A DNA stretch of 64,000 nt from assembly GCF_003265705.1 (NCBI RefSeq), contig NW_020312827.1, forward strand, positions 18,108,405-18,172,404. The letters run 5' to 3'. Below the pieces are notes generated by a model. It did no database searches and had not been told where the DNA came from. It was given only the letters and a program-made list of their open reading frames with translations. Source of the stretch: Callorhinus ursinus (Eukaryota > Chordata > Mammalia > Carnivora > Otariidae). This document shows positions 10,591 through 23,633 of this stretch, one piece after another (the first letter of the stretch is position 1; each line of letters opens with the position of its first letter). The position numbers and the translations under genes were made by a program.

Positions 10591-12522
10591 CACTCTTAGT
10601 CTAGATTCTTTCTGAAAAGAAATTATTTTTCTCATCAACTGATAGGTGCCAAAGACACAAAGATGAAAAATGTGTGGACTTCAGAGGATAAAATCCCAAG
10701 GCAGCTTTGTTTCACTGTGACATAAATGAACTTAATGAAGGTAAGATATGTTACAAAAATATAATTATTTCTGGCATCCTGAAATATAAGTGAAAAAAAA
10801 TGAATTGTTTCTTCCCTTCCATGGACATTCACCTTTGGATCTTTAACCATATAGAAAGAATGGTAAGATTTTGGACCCAAGTGTTGACACAATCTGTATT
10901 AGTTGGGGTAATAGTAACAACTGTAATAAATAAAACCCAAACCACAGCATACCCAGTAGCCATTTATCTCATTCACATAAAGTTCAAAATGCATGTTTCT
11001 TCTGATCTACATGATTTTCTCTTACCAGCATACATTACAAATCCTGGGTTTTTCAATCTTAAGGCTGTGCCATTTTCAATTCATTCCTGAGCTTTCCACA
11101 AAAGGGGGAAATGGCTAGAATATTGCTCATAAGAAGATTTTGTGAGCAGTGTCAGGAATTGGTTTACATAATTTCTGCCAACATATCTTTGGCTATAAAC
11201 TAGTGTAGTCATGCCTAATCCCAGGGAGACTGGGGAACGCAGTCTAGCTGTGCCCTGTGGGAAGTATAAATGGATATGGTGACCAGCAAACTAGGCCCTG
11301 CCATATGTTCTGACATACTTAGTACGTCAGTTTAAGTGACGTAACCATGGGTCTCTGTTTGTGTTGAAAGGGCAAATAAAATATAGCATTTCTCTAACCT
11401 TACATTAATGGAAATTAATTGATGAAAGTGTAATTCAATTGCAAGAAAACATTTGGGGCATTTGCAGGTTTACTAGGTGCATCACTTTAATTAGAATTAT
11501 GTAATTCCATTATCATTTATTTTAACTAAATTTAAATTTCATGCCATTAGATCAACAGCATCTGAAAGAGAAAGAAATGACATTGCATCCCAATTGAGTT
11601 TATAGATTATAACATTCATTAACCTTTCACCTAAATGAGTTATTTCAGAGAGGTCTATGTGAACATGGGGTTAGGGAATTTAGTTTGCTCGAACTTTCCG
11701 AATGGAATCATGCTGCTTCTAAGTCCTAGACATGCCATTCTGCTTTCATGCTAGACTAGTCAGTTCCCAAAGCCTTAGTTTAACAAGTTCATGAAACAAA
11801 TACATTTTTTTCTCTTTATACTCACCTAAACACTGATGTATTTTTAATCAGATGTTTTAACTATGACATTAAAATATCCTATTCATCAGTTTTTATGAGG
11901 TTTCTATCTCTTTTAACTAAAAAAAGCTCATCATAATTAATTTTGAATTAGAAATTACCTGGAAATCCTTTATTTGTGATTTTTTAGCAACTGCTTTTAA
12001 CCACAGAAATGAAAATACGCTATCCTTACCATTCTTAATTTCACAGGACACAAATGTGGCAGGACATTGTGATAAATTAAAGATGCTATGTTCAGACATC
12101 CAGATACCTTGCCCCTGCTCTGCTGGTACTCTAAAACTATGCAAAAATAAGAACTGGTAGGTTGGATGGGTGCTGTTAGGTATCTTGGTTTTGTAAAGCT
12201 GATAATGGATGATAGACCCAGATTTTAAGGGCTCCCATCTAGAATGGCAAAGTCCAACAGGCATGTAGGCATTTGTTGGTAAAGCCACTGCCTTGAGGTA
12301 TTCTGGTGGAATATTTAGTGAAGGACAGGTTTGGTCTCAGAGAGAGTTATGAAAGTGTAATGGAGCTCATTCTGGTTTAAGAAATACAGGATAAACTAGA
12401 GATATGTTATAAATTGTTCTTCTTTTAAATTGACGGTCGATAGGAGAAATCATATGCTCATCTTAAATTTGATCACCTAAGGATCAGAACTGTAACTGGA
12501 GGTCAAAAATTTCTCATATAAA
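10591..12522. other. Unassigned AT-rich DNA
   Basis: Almost 2 kb without a recognised repeat or gene. The stretch at about 11400-11650 looks like a conserved non-coding element (see findings). Confidence 0.35.

Positions 12523-12567
<45 letters not shown>
12523..12567. repeat. (CA)n microsatellite
   Basis: About 22 uninterrupted CA dinucleotides. Confidence 0.98.
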
Positions 12568-12569
<2 letters not shown>

Positions 12570-13399
12570 TCAAAAAGTATTGGCTGAACAATGTTTTAAC
12601 TTCCGTAGAGCACTTCATTTTTAATGGCTATTTATAAGGTCCTGTGATGAATTGAGTCATATATATAAAATGTTTTGACCTCCTTGGTGAGAGGTCATTT
12701 CAAATCAAATGATTATTATTAGTGGGGGTGAACACTGAACAAATAGAAGACAATTTTTGTCAGTTTATGAGGGAGAAACTTCAGAAAACTTTTTCCAAGA
12801 TGGAATTCACCTAATTGATTTTTTGCTTATTTTTCAAAGATAACAACAGAGATTCATGGCTATTCTTTCGCAGAGTGTCCTGGATCTATTTTCAGGCCTG
12901 GATATTCTAAATTTGAATTTGGTTATACCAGAAATATTTGTTTCTGCTTTCATACCTAGTACAAGTTCAACCTTCTTTGAAGACCAACATTTCATCACCA
13001 CATTCCTGTCTAGTTCTTTGATCCCTTGAATCAAGTACCTGCATTTTTTAGCTTGATATACTTGCAATTGTTCCAATAGGCTCCTTACTTTATTTATTTC
13101 TTTTCTTTTTTGGAAGTTTAATTCTGATAACTTGCCAGCTCTTTTGGCCCTCCAACTTGGCCTCGCCATTGTAAAAGCCTTATATCACATGATTGGTGAC
13201 ATAAGAGACAATAGTTATCAACTACATTCAGTTAGTTAAAGGAAAAATTCCAGAAATTTAATGAAATTCAACTGATTTCTAATTATTAAAGTTCTTGGTT
13301 GTGTTCTTTTCTTTTCCCCTCTTTTTTATTATTTTTTTTTTGTATAACTACAGTAAGCTTCATGTTGTCATCAGAGTTTACTCTCTCTTTTGAAAAAAA
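12568..13399. other. Unassigned DNA with a 111-codon open frame on the minus strand
   Basis: The frame at 12834-13169 (-) starts with a real ATG in favourable context (ACAATGG). It encodes a basic, Lys/Arg-rich peptide with a short region that could be helical. I recognise no family, splice context or neighbour, so I do not call a gene. Confidence 0.3.
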
Positions 13400-13604
13400 T
13401 TAAAAATTTTATTTATTTATGAGAGAGAGGGAGAGAGAGAGCATACAAAAGCAGGAGAGGGCCAGAGGGAGAGAGAGAATCTCAAGCAGACTCCCTGTTG
13501 AGCAAGGAGCCCAATAAGTTGGGCTCCATCTCACCACCCTGAGATCATGACCTGAGTGGAAACCAAAAGACAGACGCTTAACTGAATGAGCCATCCAGGT
13601 GACT
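13400..13604 (-). mobile_element. SINEC, diverged
   Basis: TTTTATTTATTTATGAGAGA, GA-rich tail, ATCATGACCTGAG, GAGCCATCCAGGTG. More decayed than most SINECs here. Confidence 0.9.
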
Positions 13605-13732
13605 CTTAAAACATTTTTTTTAATTTAAAATTTTTAAAAGTAATCTTTATGTCTAACATGGGTTTCAAATTCACAACCTTGAGATCAAAAGTCACATACT
13701 CTGCTGACTGAGTCAGCCAGGTGTCCCAGGTT
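13605..13732 (-). mobile_element. Short old SINEC variant
   Basis: AAAAGTAATCTTTATGTCTAACATGGG, TTCAAATTCACAACC, TTGAGATCAAAAGTCACATACTC, ACTGAGTCAGCCAGGTGTCCC. This is the carnivore SINE variant with a tail-less body, lying directly against the previous antisense SINEC. Confidence 0.82.
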
Positions 13733-16572
13733 TATTGCTTCTTAAAATCAGTATATGTTACAATTGTCTATCATTATAAACCTTTCAGGTGATTTCATAA
13801 AATTAGATAATCCTTTATATTTCATTATAATTAAAAGCAGAATAAAGAGGCAGTACAGTAAATTATAACAGTTTTAGGGAAAAGTTAATAAATGCATATT
13901 AAAGGCAAAATATTTGAAGAGTCAAAATGAGAAAATAAAAAAGTGAGAAACATTAAAAAGATAATAATTAAGGGAAATAATAACAACAATAAGCCAGGCG
14001 AGAATTCTAAGACCTCTGTCGTTCTACAAATATCTGTACAGAATAAATGTGAGATCAGTTGATGGTAAGATGGGAGGTTTCTGCAGCTAACAATTCGAAA
14101 CTTCCATTGTCTATATGGCTTAGCAGTTTGAGTGAGTCCTTGTCAGTGTTCAAAAGAAGAAAATGTATCAGAAGTAGAGACTAGACAAAGGTATGAAATA
14201 CTGTAAAATCTCCTTGGGGTGAAGTAATTTTTTCTGGGAATATGAGGAAAATGTTAGTTTAACACAGGTTCACCACCAAATCTAGTAGAGTTTTTTTCCT
14301 AAGTACTATGATTTTGTGGATTCCTAACTAACTCAACCATGTGGGTATCAAACTATATTAATGTTAAAATGGTAGACATGAGAAAATGAAATGAGGGATT
14401 AGACTGTTGCTCTTAACAGACTTAAGAGATGAATACAAGGCTCATGTGGACCATAAGATAATATTTGTAGAAGTCAGTGGAATAAAGTTAATATATTTTA
14501 AACCAGGTTGGTTAGTTTTTTGCATGTATTGATCATTGGTCATTGTATGGTTTAAGGTATGCTACAGAAACAAAGCCAAAATTTCAGAAGCTTAAAGTTA
14601 AAATGCTGAAAATTCTCAAGGAAAAGAAAAAGATTGACAATTTTCAATCTTCCTACATCCTCACCTTGGGTTGACGAGGGACTCTGATCCATGTCTTATT
14701 CATAGACTAGCTAATAAAGACTAGCATGTCACTGGTTGAAATGCCATTGGGGGTTGTGGTGGGGGAAAGGTATATGAAGAATCACATACTTGTTCAAACA
14801 TTTCTCTTCTTAAATAATACATGTTTTTACTTCTCTTCTCATTTCACTGACCAAAACAAGCACATGACCATTTGAAGAGAGCAGAAAAGCCTAATTGGAC
14901 CCTGTTTCCAGAAGGAAGAAAAACAGAAATATTACTGATGACCATGAATAACTGTCCATTGGATCTGATGACTTGCACTGATAAACATGTGACAGATGTT
15001 ATTGAAAGAAGTGATATAAATATTCTTAAAAATGCATATTTGTATGTAGTATATATGCATATATATGTGTGTATGAATATACCATACATTATAATTACCA
15101 ATTATACAAATGAAAATCAATGATATATTTTATATATACAAGATAACAAGGTAGAAGGATCACCACAAAATACAAATTTTAGTTTCTTTGTCCACAAGGT
15201 CCTTATAGTTTATTAAAGGAGGATGTTTAAAAAATAAAATAATTAATTTCTAATAAAGCATTTTAATATCCTTTGCCTCATCCTCAAGATCAGAGTATTT
15301 CTTGAAAAAGATTAAAGTAATTTTTAAAAATGGAATTGAACAAAACTTAGAAGAGAAAACCAGAATGTATTTATAGTTTATAAATGGTATCACTTATCTG
15401 TTATAAAGGAATTTCCAGGCTTTCTTTGGGCTGTGTAAAATAATGCTAAATTGTTATACATCGGTTTTCTTTGAGGAGAACATATGGATCCAAGGATAAA
15501 AGCACAGAACTATGTTACATGATTTATGATGTTCTCTGCTTACCCAAGGCTCATTCTTGTTCTCTCATTCCCCTTTAGTAATATGTTGGTCGTTTCCCAA
15601 GTATTTTAAGATGATATTCACTTTATGTCTGTCCCAGTAAATTCACAAAAATTCTTCACGTTTGCTTTCAAAGAATCTGCTCAAATCACAGATTTATTGC
15701 TCCCTACATGGCTAAATGCCAACCTGAACCATGTCAGTAATGATAATGGCAGTTAAGTATGAATTGGGATAAGAAAAATAAAACAGGAAATAAAATACTT
15801 CTTCATTTCTGCCTTTGAGGTTTTCCTAAAACACCTTTATAGACAGTTAAATTAAACAAATTCACAAACAGTGAAATGCTGCTGGTAAAATTTTAAAAGT
15901 TGAAAAATGACTACCCTCCCCACCTTCAATGACTTTAGCTTATGGAATCACGTGGGAAAATTCGAGTTCTCAATTTGGTATACAAAACAATCATTAGCCA
16001 AGGTCAGAGGATGTGTATTGCCTGGCCAACTGCTTCAAAGAGGAATAACACTTTACTCAGAAATTTTAAGGTTTATGTTAATACAACTGCATTGTGATTT
16101 CGTTAAACTAAAAATTAATGCTTTTAAAGTGTGGTTCCTATAAATTTTAAATGTATAATGTTTATATTATCTATGCTGTTTGTTTTATTTTCTTAGGCTG
16201 AAAAGTCAGCTCTTGGAAAAACTGTTTTGAAATTACCTTATATTTGTTGAGATAAATGTTTCAATATCTTCAAGTGTCTTTGTTTCTGCTGAATGACATT
16301 GTGGAAAATGACCACTAACAGAGATGGGAATTTATTATCATTTCACTTTATTTTCTATTGAGAATATATATCATCGTATTAGGCAGTAAATGTTTTCTAT
16401 ACAATTGTAAAATACAGGTCTTTTAATTTTTCTGGTAGCAAATGCAAGACCATGAAGGAAAAAAACAAAAAACAAAAAACAAACAAACAACCCTGCTATC
16501 TTTATGACTATCATACCATTTGGAGACCAAACTCCAGAGGTGACTGTACTAGAAAAGTCCAGTTCCACTACT
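13733..16572. other. Unassigned AT-rich DNA
   Basis: About 2.8 kb in which I recognise no gene or repeat. Short frames at 14844-15123 on both strands come from TA-rich sequence. Confidence 0.35.
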
Positions 16573-16757
16573 GGGGTGCCTGGGTGGCTGTCTGTTGAGT
16601 GTCAGTCTTCAGCTCAGGTCAGGATCCCAGAGTCCCAGGATAGATCCCTGCATCAGGTATCCTGCTTAGTGGGGCGGTCTGCTTCTCCCTCTGCTCCTCA
16701 CTCCGCTTGTGCTCTCTCTCTCTCAAGTAAATAAATAAAATCTTTAAAAAAATAAAA
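16573..16757 (+). mobile_element. SINEC, diverged
   Basis: GGGGTGCCTGGGTGGCTGTC, CAGCTCAGGTCAGGATCCCAG, a CT-rich tail and AAGTAAATAAATAAAATCTTT. Confidence 0.93.
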
Positions 16758-17404
16758 AATATTTTGCTACATAAACTAATACCGGAGGGTATGATCATCT
16801 GCATAAGAATGTTAGAACCAATTTTTTTATTGTTGAAATCCTGTTCCAGTTATATTGACTACTGAAAAATATTTTACATGATTCTTTGATCTTGCTTGAA
16901 AGTATTTAAGAAGCTGGTGAGCAGAGCAGTGCAGTGGAGGTCTAGTCTTAGAATCCCATTGATTTCAGATCCTACCTCTACCTAAAGGTTTGTGTTGCTT
17001 GATCTACTGAAAAGTTTAGCTTCATTCTGTCCCTATAAGCCTATTGAATCTACCTCTATGAAACTAAAAACAAAGCAAAACAAACAAAAAACCCTGTTGA
17101 GTACTTAGGAAAGAATGTTGGGATATTTCCCAGTCCACAAGAATAGACAGTGCAAGTGTAAAGTTAGTGTTTGTTCATTTTGTTTGCATTCCACTGAATA
17201 ATCAGCTGGACCATTCTGCATGTCCTCATCATTTGAAGTCTTTCCAGGTACCTAGGCTTTTTGATCTCATTGTCCCTTTTAGGGATTCCAGCAGAAATTA
17301 CATTTACCTCTTTGTACTTAAATCACAGTTTCTGTTAATATTCCACATTACATTCACTTCCCACCATTAGACTCATTTGTTGGATAAATAAATGAATATA
17401 TTGA
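16758..17404. other. Unassigned DNA
   Basis: No repeat or gene recognised. Confidence 0.35.
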
Positions 17405-17420
17405 CTGCTAATCATATTCT

Positions 17421-17616
17421 TTTTTTTTTTAAGATTTATTTATTTATTTGACAGAGAGAGACACGGCGAGAGAGGGAACACAGGCAGGGGGAGTGGGAGA
17501 GGGAGAAGCAGGCCTCCCGCCGAGCAGGGAGCCCGATGTGGGGCTTGATCCCAGGACCCTGAGATCATGACCTAAGCCGACGGCAGACGCTTAACGACTG
17601 AGCCACCCAGGCGCCC
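17421..17616 (-). mobile_element. SINEC
   Basis: Antisense type B copy, close to consensus. Exact 16-bp TSD CTGCTAATCATATTCT at 17405-17420 and 17617-17632. Confidence 0.97.
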
Positions 17617-17632
17617 CTGCTAATCATATTCT

Positions 17633-18235
17633 TATATGGCTTAGAATTTTGTTTAGAGATAATGAGAAGGAACTCTCCTTACATATCATCAACTACTATA
17701 TAAAGATAAGGAAAACAGCATGATCATGGCACCTGGAAACCTCTGTTTTTCCCTCTTGCACTCTTGTGCATGCCTAATGCTGTCTCACTGGTTCTGTCTT
17801 CTAGAAACTGTTCATCAAATTCACCACTCATTATCAAGATATAAAAGAATATCAGGAGCTTAAGATGGTACTCTCTCTTAAGGTACTCCTCTTAAGATGA
17901 CAAAAATTATGTTAGAGAAAATCAAAGGCTTTATTAAGTGAATTAATTTATCAAAGTTAGATATTTAGAATCTACTACAGGACATCGTTTTGAAAAATAT
18001 GTTTTGAATGTTCTTATCTTCCTAAATCCTTCCTTCTCAGTGTACTCCCCAACACATCAAGACAGACTCACAGAAAGTATGATTCCAGTACAGACTTAGC
18101 CAAAATATGCAACCAACATTTGCATTGCTAACAATGCATTTTTCAAATTATAGAAATTATACAAATTCTTCAATAGGAAACATGAGCCGTGGTGTTGGCG
18201 TTTTGTGTTTTCCTTTATGTCTAGTTTTCCTCCCT
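17633..18235. other. Unassigned DNA
   Basis: Nothing recognised. Confidence 0.35.
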
Positions 18236-18715
18236 GTGGAATTTAGACTTTAAGGTGGCCCCCTGATTCCACTTCCTGGTGTCTTGTGTAACCCCTTCTC
18301 CTTGTGTGTGGGTGGACCTGGTGACATACTTCCAAACAATAGAACATACCAAAGGTGATGGGATGTCACTCCATTGATGATACTAATCTCTGTCTTGCAA
18401 GAAGATTGCCATAGTCTTTCTCTCTTTCTTTCCTTCATAGACTTTGAAGAAACAAGCTGTTATGAATCCTAGCACTATAAGAAAATAAATTCTGCAAACA
18501 GGCTGAAGGAGATTAGTAGCAACACCTCACTGAATTGAACCTTACTGAAAACCCAACCCTGCCCGCCTCTTTGATTGCAGCCTCTGACAGCCTAACCAGA
18601 GGACACACTTAGCCTGTGCCTGGACTTCTGACTCACAGAAACAGTGAGGTGACAAATGTGCATTGTTTTAAACTTCTAAGTGTATGATCATCTGCTGTGC
18701 TGCATAGAACTCACT
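18236..18715 (+). mobile_element. MLT1-type MaLR LTR
   Basis: Sense order: GGTGGACCTGGTGACATACTT, GATGGGATGTCACTCC, AAGAAACAAGCTGTTATGAA, GATTGCAGCCTCTGACAG, GTGCCTGGACTTCTGACTCA, CAGAAACAGTGAGGTGACAA, TTGTTTTAAACTTCTAAGTG. Confidence 0.75.
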
Positions 18716-19624
18716 CTTTGATTCCAGACTATTGTCAAGAAATGAAACATCTTATAATTTTCTTGCAACTAGCAAACCTTAAGTACTTAATGTTGCTTTT
18801 ATGTTACAGACTCAGACTGCTGATTTTATAAAATATTGGACACTACTAAGGGAAGACACTTTAATACTGTACACACAATAACATATGTGAGATGTTGCTT
18901 ACATTTACTATATGTGTATCAGCCTAATAGCCAGTAAACAGACTCATCTTGTAATATTGTTTCAGGGACAAAATTAAAAGTGTAATATAAGCGTTATGCA
19001 GAAAGTCCCTTATAGGGGCTGCACTACTCCCATTTATGTCTATGTGTTTGTCATGGTTTAAATTAGCACATTAATAGCAATACTTTCTATAGAAGACCCT
19101 ATAACTAGGAAGCACAGGAAAGTTTGCATAAAATGCTAAAGGGGCACATCTTGGCATGCACAATTTGCCTCCTTGTTGAATTTTATTTAAACTTAATTTT
19201 TTTTCTAGCACATTTTGTCCCTTTCTCATCACACTTTTACAGATAAGTAAATGCATAGCACCTAAAGGCAGTTGCGATATGGCATCGTTGCCATGAAATT
19301 CTTGTTTTCCAAGTCTCTCTGCTATTCTTTGCATTCAGTGACTTTAACTAGAATTCCTTCTTAGAATCAGAATCCTTTCCCTCCATGTTGTGCTCCCTCG
19401 CCAAATGGACTATTTATATTCCCCTAAAGGGTTTTCCAGGTTTTAAAAAGTATAGGCAGTACTATATTTAGAGTTGCTAATATTTTATTTTCTCATGAGA
19501 AATTCAGTTTCATTGGGCATATGTTTTACACCTTAACAAGATTTTACCCACATATAATCAAATAACGTTGTTAGCACCTCTCAGTTTGCATTGACTACAG
19601 CTCAGTATTGGAAACAAAACAAAA
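18716..19624. other. Unassigned DNA
   Basis: No gene or repeat recognised. Confidence 0.35.
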
Positions 19625-19627
19625 CAA

Positions 19628-19628
<1 letters not shown>

Positions 19629-19662
<34 letters not shown>

Positions 19663-19892
19663 CATGGGGATACCTGGGTGGCGCAGTTGCTTAAGTATCC
19701 AACTCTTGATTTCAGCTCAGGTCCTGGTCACAGATGCATGAGATCGAGCCCCACGTGGGCCTCCTTTCTCACCCTGGAGTCTGCTTGAGACTCTCTCTCT
19801 CTCCCTCTACCCCTTTCCCCAGCCTCCTGCTGCCACACCATTCTCTCTCTCATCCTCTCTAAAATAAATCATCCTTAAAAAAGGAAAGAAAA
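19629..19892 (+). mobile_element. SINEC, older subfamily, preceded by a long A-run
   Basis: An A-run of about 30 bp at 19629-19659 precedes GGGGATACCTGGGTGGCGCAG. The head variant is CAACTCTTGATTTCAGCTCAGG, with GAGATCGAGCCCCACGTGGG, an extended CT-rich tail, and TAAAATAAATCATCCTT at the end. No clean TSD seen. The A-run may be the tail of an otherwise unrecognised earlier insertion. Confidence 0.88.
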
Positions 19893-20310
19893 CTTATTAA
19901 TATAGTTACCTAACTTTACATGGTAAAGAAGATTTTGCAGAGGTGCATTAGTTAAAGATCTTGAGAGGTAGAGATGATCCTGGATTACATGGGTGGACCC
20001 AATGTAATCATGAGTCCTAAGAAGGAAACAGACGAGTCAGAGTCTTAGAAAATTTAGACAGAGGTCAGAGAGGAGAAAAGATGCCAAAGGTGGAGAAGGG
20101 ATGCTATGAGCCAAAGCAGGGAGTCATCCTCTAGAAGCTAGAAAAGGTGAGGAAAATGATTCTCCTCTGGAGCCTCTAAAAGGTATGCAACCCTGTGAGG
20201 CCATTTTTAGACTTTTGACCTCCAACACTGTACAAGAATAAGATGTGCATTGTTCTAAGCCACTGAACTTGGGGTAATTTGTTACAGCAACAATAGGAAA
20301 CTAATGCGGT
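19893..20310 (+). mobile_element. MLT1-type MaLR LTR
   Basis: GGTAAAGAAGATTTTGCAG, CCTGGATTACATGGGTGGAC, CCCAATGTAATCATGAGTCC, CAGAGGTCAGAGAGGAGAAA, TTCTCCTCTGGAGCCTC, GACTTTTGACCTCCAACACTG, CTAAGCCACTGAACTTGGGG, AATAGGAAACTAATGCGG. Nearly complete and ending in the typical MLT1 3' terminus. Confidence 0.88.
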
Positions 20311-23029
20311 TTATAAAGGGATGCTAAAAATTCAAAGTTTAGAAACCAAATAATCTTAAGGACTTCCACAGTCTGAGAAACCCAAGGTGGCCAGATATTT
20401 CTCTTGTGGAGAGAGTTTGTACTTTTGTCTTTATGTATAGACAATAACCATTCTCTTTCTTAGAGGAAAGGCATCTTATTTATGAGTCAGCACAGCCCAG
20501 ACTGGGAATGAGCACTGGCTCATTGCCAAAATCTAAGGTCTCCAGTCTGGGACAAATTTCTTTAAGTTTGAGTAGCTGTAAAAGTGGAAGATGTTTTGGA
20601 TCTAGATAGGTGGACATTGAAGATTTTGCCAGAAGCCTAGACCAAAACCCCATGGGGACAATCATTTTGGATTTGGAAACCTACAGATTTTCTTCCGTAG
20701 AGAAGAATTTGTACAGCCAGAGTTGCATCCAGTCAAAAGTCTCTTACCTCATTCAGCACACCAGTGACATTACTCCCCACTGATTAACAGCAACAGCAAG
20801 AACCACAACAAAATTCAAGTTTGAGTTCTAACCAAAGAAGGCTAATTCTTAGAAAGTTTGCAGATAGTTCATTAGTAGATGCATTTCTTACCTAGGTAGG
20901 TGCATGAAGATAATGTGCTTTGTTTAAGTGTAGCAGACAATGGTTTTTAATCCCATCTGTTTCTCCTGAGAAAGGAAAATAAATTGCAGCAGGAAGTCAA
21001 AGGGTCTCAGAATTTCCCTTTAATTCTCGCAAATATGTGATTTTTCCAACTCCTGCTTGAACATCTCCATATATGGAGATATATCCACAGACAACCTTGT
21101 CTTTGATGGAGTGCTAGAAAGCTCCCCGTCAGAACTGAAATCTTCTTTACTATAACCCACAACCTGCATTTACCTTATTAAAGATGCTGCCCTTGGCAAC
21201 ATGACCACAATAACTCACAAATGTAAAAATCCCTGTGCTTACGGTAAGTATCAGAGTAGAGCTTGCCCTAACAGCCTTCTCATCCCAGTTTTGCACTGGT
21301 TTTTCTATCATACTCAAAGTTGAGCTCAATGTTAAAGACCCAGTCATATGTTGCCTTTCTAATGTTTACGGGGGAGAGGGAATCTAAGAATAGAATAAAC
21401 GGACTAAGTGACAGAACCTTATTTCAAGCATAAATAAATTTTATGAAAACATGACTCCATGTGATAACTCAAAATTGTTTCTCCAAGTCACTGTGAAAAA
21501 TTGCTTAGTGGGGAGTAATGTTTATTACCTATTGAAATATGTTTTGGAGGATCTTCATATAAATTTTGACTAAAAAGCATATTTATCCTTTCAATAGAAA
21601 GCAAAAAAAATCATAACCTACAAATATTAAGAAAGAAAAGGTTTATGGTGTGGACACTTAACATAGAGAAAATAGCAAGGTTGTTGTCTCAAGGCCACAA
21701 TCCCTGGAATATTTTAGCTGTTGATTCATAAATGAAAGAGTTTAGGTGCCACTCTTTTCCGATCCTGGTTCTGTCAGAATTGTCATTAAGTAAACTTAAT
21801 AAACTATTGTAATGCACGTAACCCTCTCTTTCTACCTTTTAATAAAAGGTAACAAGAAGAGGTGCCTTTGAAAGTACTCCAGCATTAGAGAGCTCTTATT
21901 CTATTGTAAAAAGAAAATCCTTCCTGTCTCATTCCTGACATGCTCCTGTTATTATTGTTGTTTCTGCATCTGGAGCATACACAAATTCACTTGGCACTTC
22001 TGGTCTGGGTAATTTTAGTATTTAGTAACTGTTCCTAGATTTTACACGCTCCCCCCTCCCCTACCCACTGGAAAATCAAATCAAATCTGGAATTTAGTAA
22101 AGTCAGGGCATAATATGCCATACTTCTCGACTCATTTAGAAAATTTTATCATGTTTAGTTATTTGAAATGAATAAATATACAATAATACTTTGGGTGCCA
22201 TTCAGTAAATAAAATGAATTCTGAATCGTCCCAAGGGTGTTACCAATGGACAACTGTCTGTGTTCATGGACAGTAATCAAACAACTTGTTTAATTCAGGC
22301 TGAGTTTTGTTCACCCAAGACTGGGGTGTGCATTTAATGAATTGTATGGTTATGTTTTAGGCAGAAATCTTGCTTTACAAATTCTAGTAAGCTAACTTAC
22401 CTGACACAGTTTAAGTTTAGTTTGGTGTCAAACCATATTTCAACAGAATTTTAATATCTTTTAAGTGATTATTAGTATTGTTAAAGAAAACCATAAACTC
22501 ATACCAGTATGCTCATTTGGTTTTTGACAAATGCACAAAAGCATCCAAGTGAGGAATTATGGTCTTTCCACCAACTGGTGACTAGACCAAAGGAATTATC
22601 TTTAGGTCGGAAAAATAAATTAACCTCCAGATTTTCAGTTTCCAATTCTGCGTGTAAGGAAAGTCAGACTAGCTGACTGATTCAATAAATAAATAAAACA
22701 TGATAGACATTATCAGTATATACTAGTCATCGTATTAACTAGTTTGTTTCCAAAAATAATTTATATACAAACTAAAGAGAAGACAAATGTTAGAAAAGCA
22801 ATTTGAGGCTTGAAGGATCTAACATCTCACTAATGTTTATTTGTTTCCAAGCTAACAAAGTGTTCTTGATGTCAGTGTTTCTGTATTTTGATGTTAGGCA
22901 AAGAGTGAATAAATGTATGAATTTATTGTGAAAGTGGGGGGATATTAATAAAATACAATGAAAGTTAGAATGAGTCATGATCCTTGTTAATAACGGTTAA
23001 TAACGTCCTCTCCTAACAGGTCCAGGGTG
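20311..23029. other. Unassigned DNA
   Basis: About 2.7 kb with no recognised gene or repeat. It contains a perfect 18-bp palindrome with a CArG box at 21063-21080 (see findings). Confidence 0.35.
21067..21076. promoter_or_regulatory. Consensus CArG box (possible SRF site)
   Basis: CCATATATGG matches CC(A/T)6GG exactly and sits at the centre of the palindrome ATCTCCATATATGGAGAT. Function is unproven, since such a 10-mer is expected by chance at some rate in AT-rich DNA. Confidence 0.25.
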
Positions 23030-23414
23030 GCTTTCTGTCTCCTTCATGAACACCTGTGAGTTCATCACCAATAATGAGAGCTTCAATATTTGCAAATTGG
23101 CTTATATCTACCTCTGTGTTCCCATCCTATCCCTCTCCCCTTCCCAACTGATACATTTTTTAATTACATTCATAATTCTGCTTTTGTTTTATACAGTTTT
23201 TACATGAATATATTACTCACACATACACATGTATTATTTAGTTTTTGATGTTTTAAAAATTTATAAAAAACATGAACATATTATAAATAATCTTTGGGTC
23301 TACAATTCTGCCATTCCATACTATATTGTCATGATTCATCCATATCATTGTAATGTAGGTATAATTCATTGTAGTTCATTTATTTTCTCGTCTGTATATT
23401 TCATTGCTTTAATG

Positions 23415-23633
23415 CAAGGTTTCTCAACATTGGCGGAACAACAGATATCTTATACCGGATAATTCTTTGCTGTGGGGGGCTGTCCTGTAACAAGATAGGA
23501 TGTTGAACAGCGTCCCTGACCTCTGCTTACTAGATGCTAGTAGCATCCCCTCCAGTTGTGACAAACAAAAATGTCTCCAGATGTTGCCAAAACTTCCTGG
23601 GGAACAAAAATCACTAAAGGTTGAAAACCATTG
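23415..23633 (-). mobile_element. MER20 inserted in L1
   Basis: Antisense MER20: CAAGGTTTCTCAACATTGGC, GATAATTCTTTGCTGTGGGG, GGCTGTCCTGTAA, AATGTCTCCAGATGTTGCCA, AGGTTGAAAACCATTG. Degenerate 8-bp TSD: CTTTAATG (23407-23414) and ATTTAATA (23634-23641), 6/8 matching. Confidence 0.92.

Noticed and set aside
11917..12288. 123-codon minus-strand open frame, nearly the longest here
   Set aside because: Its nominal start is GTG, not ATG, and the frame has no recognisable protein family or splice context. In AT-rich DNA of this length a frame of this size can occur by chance.
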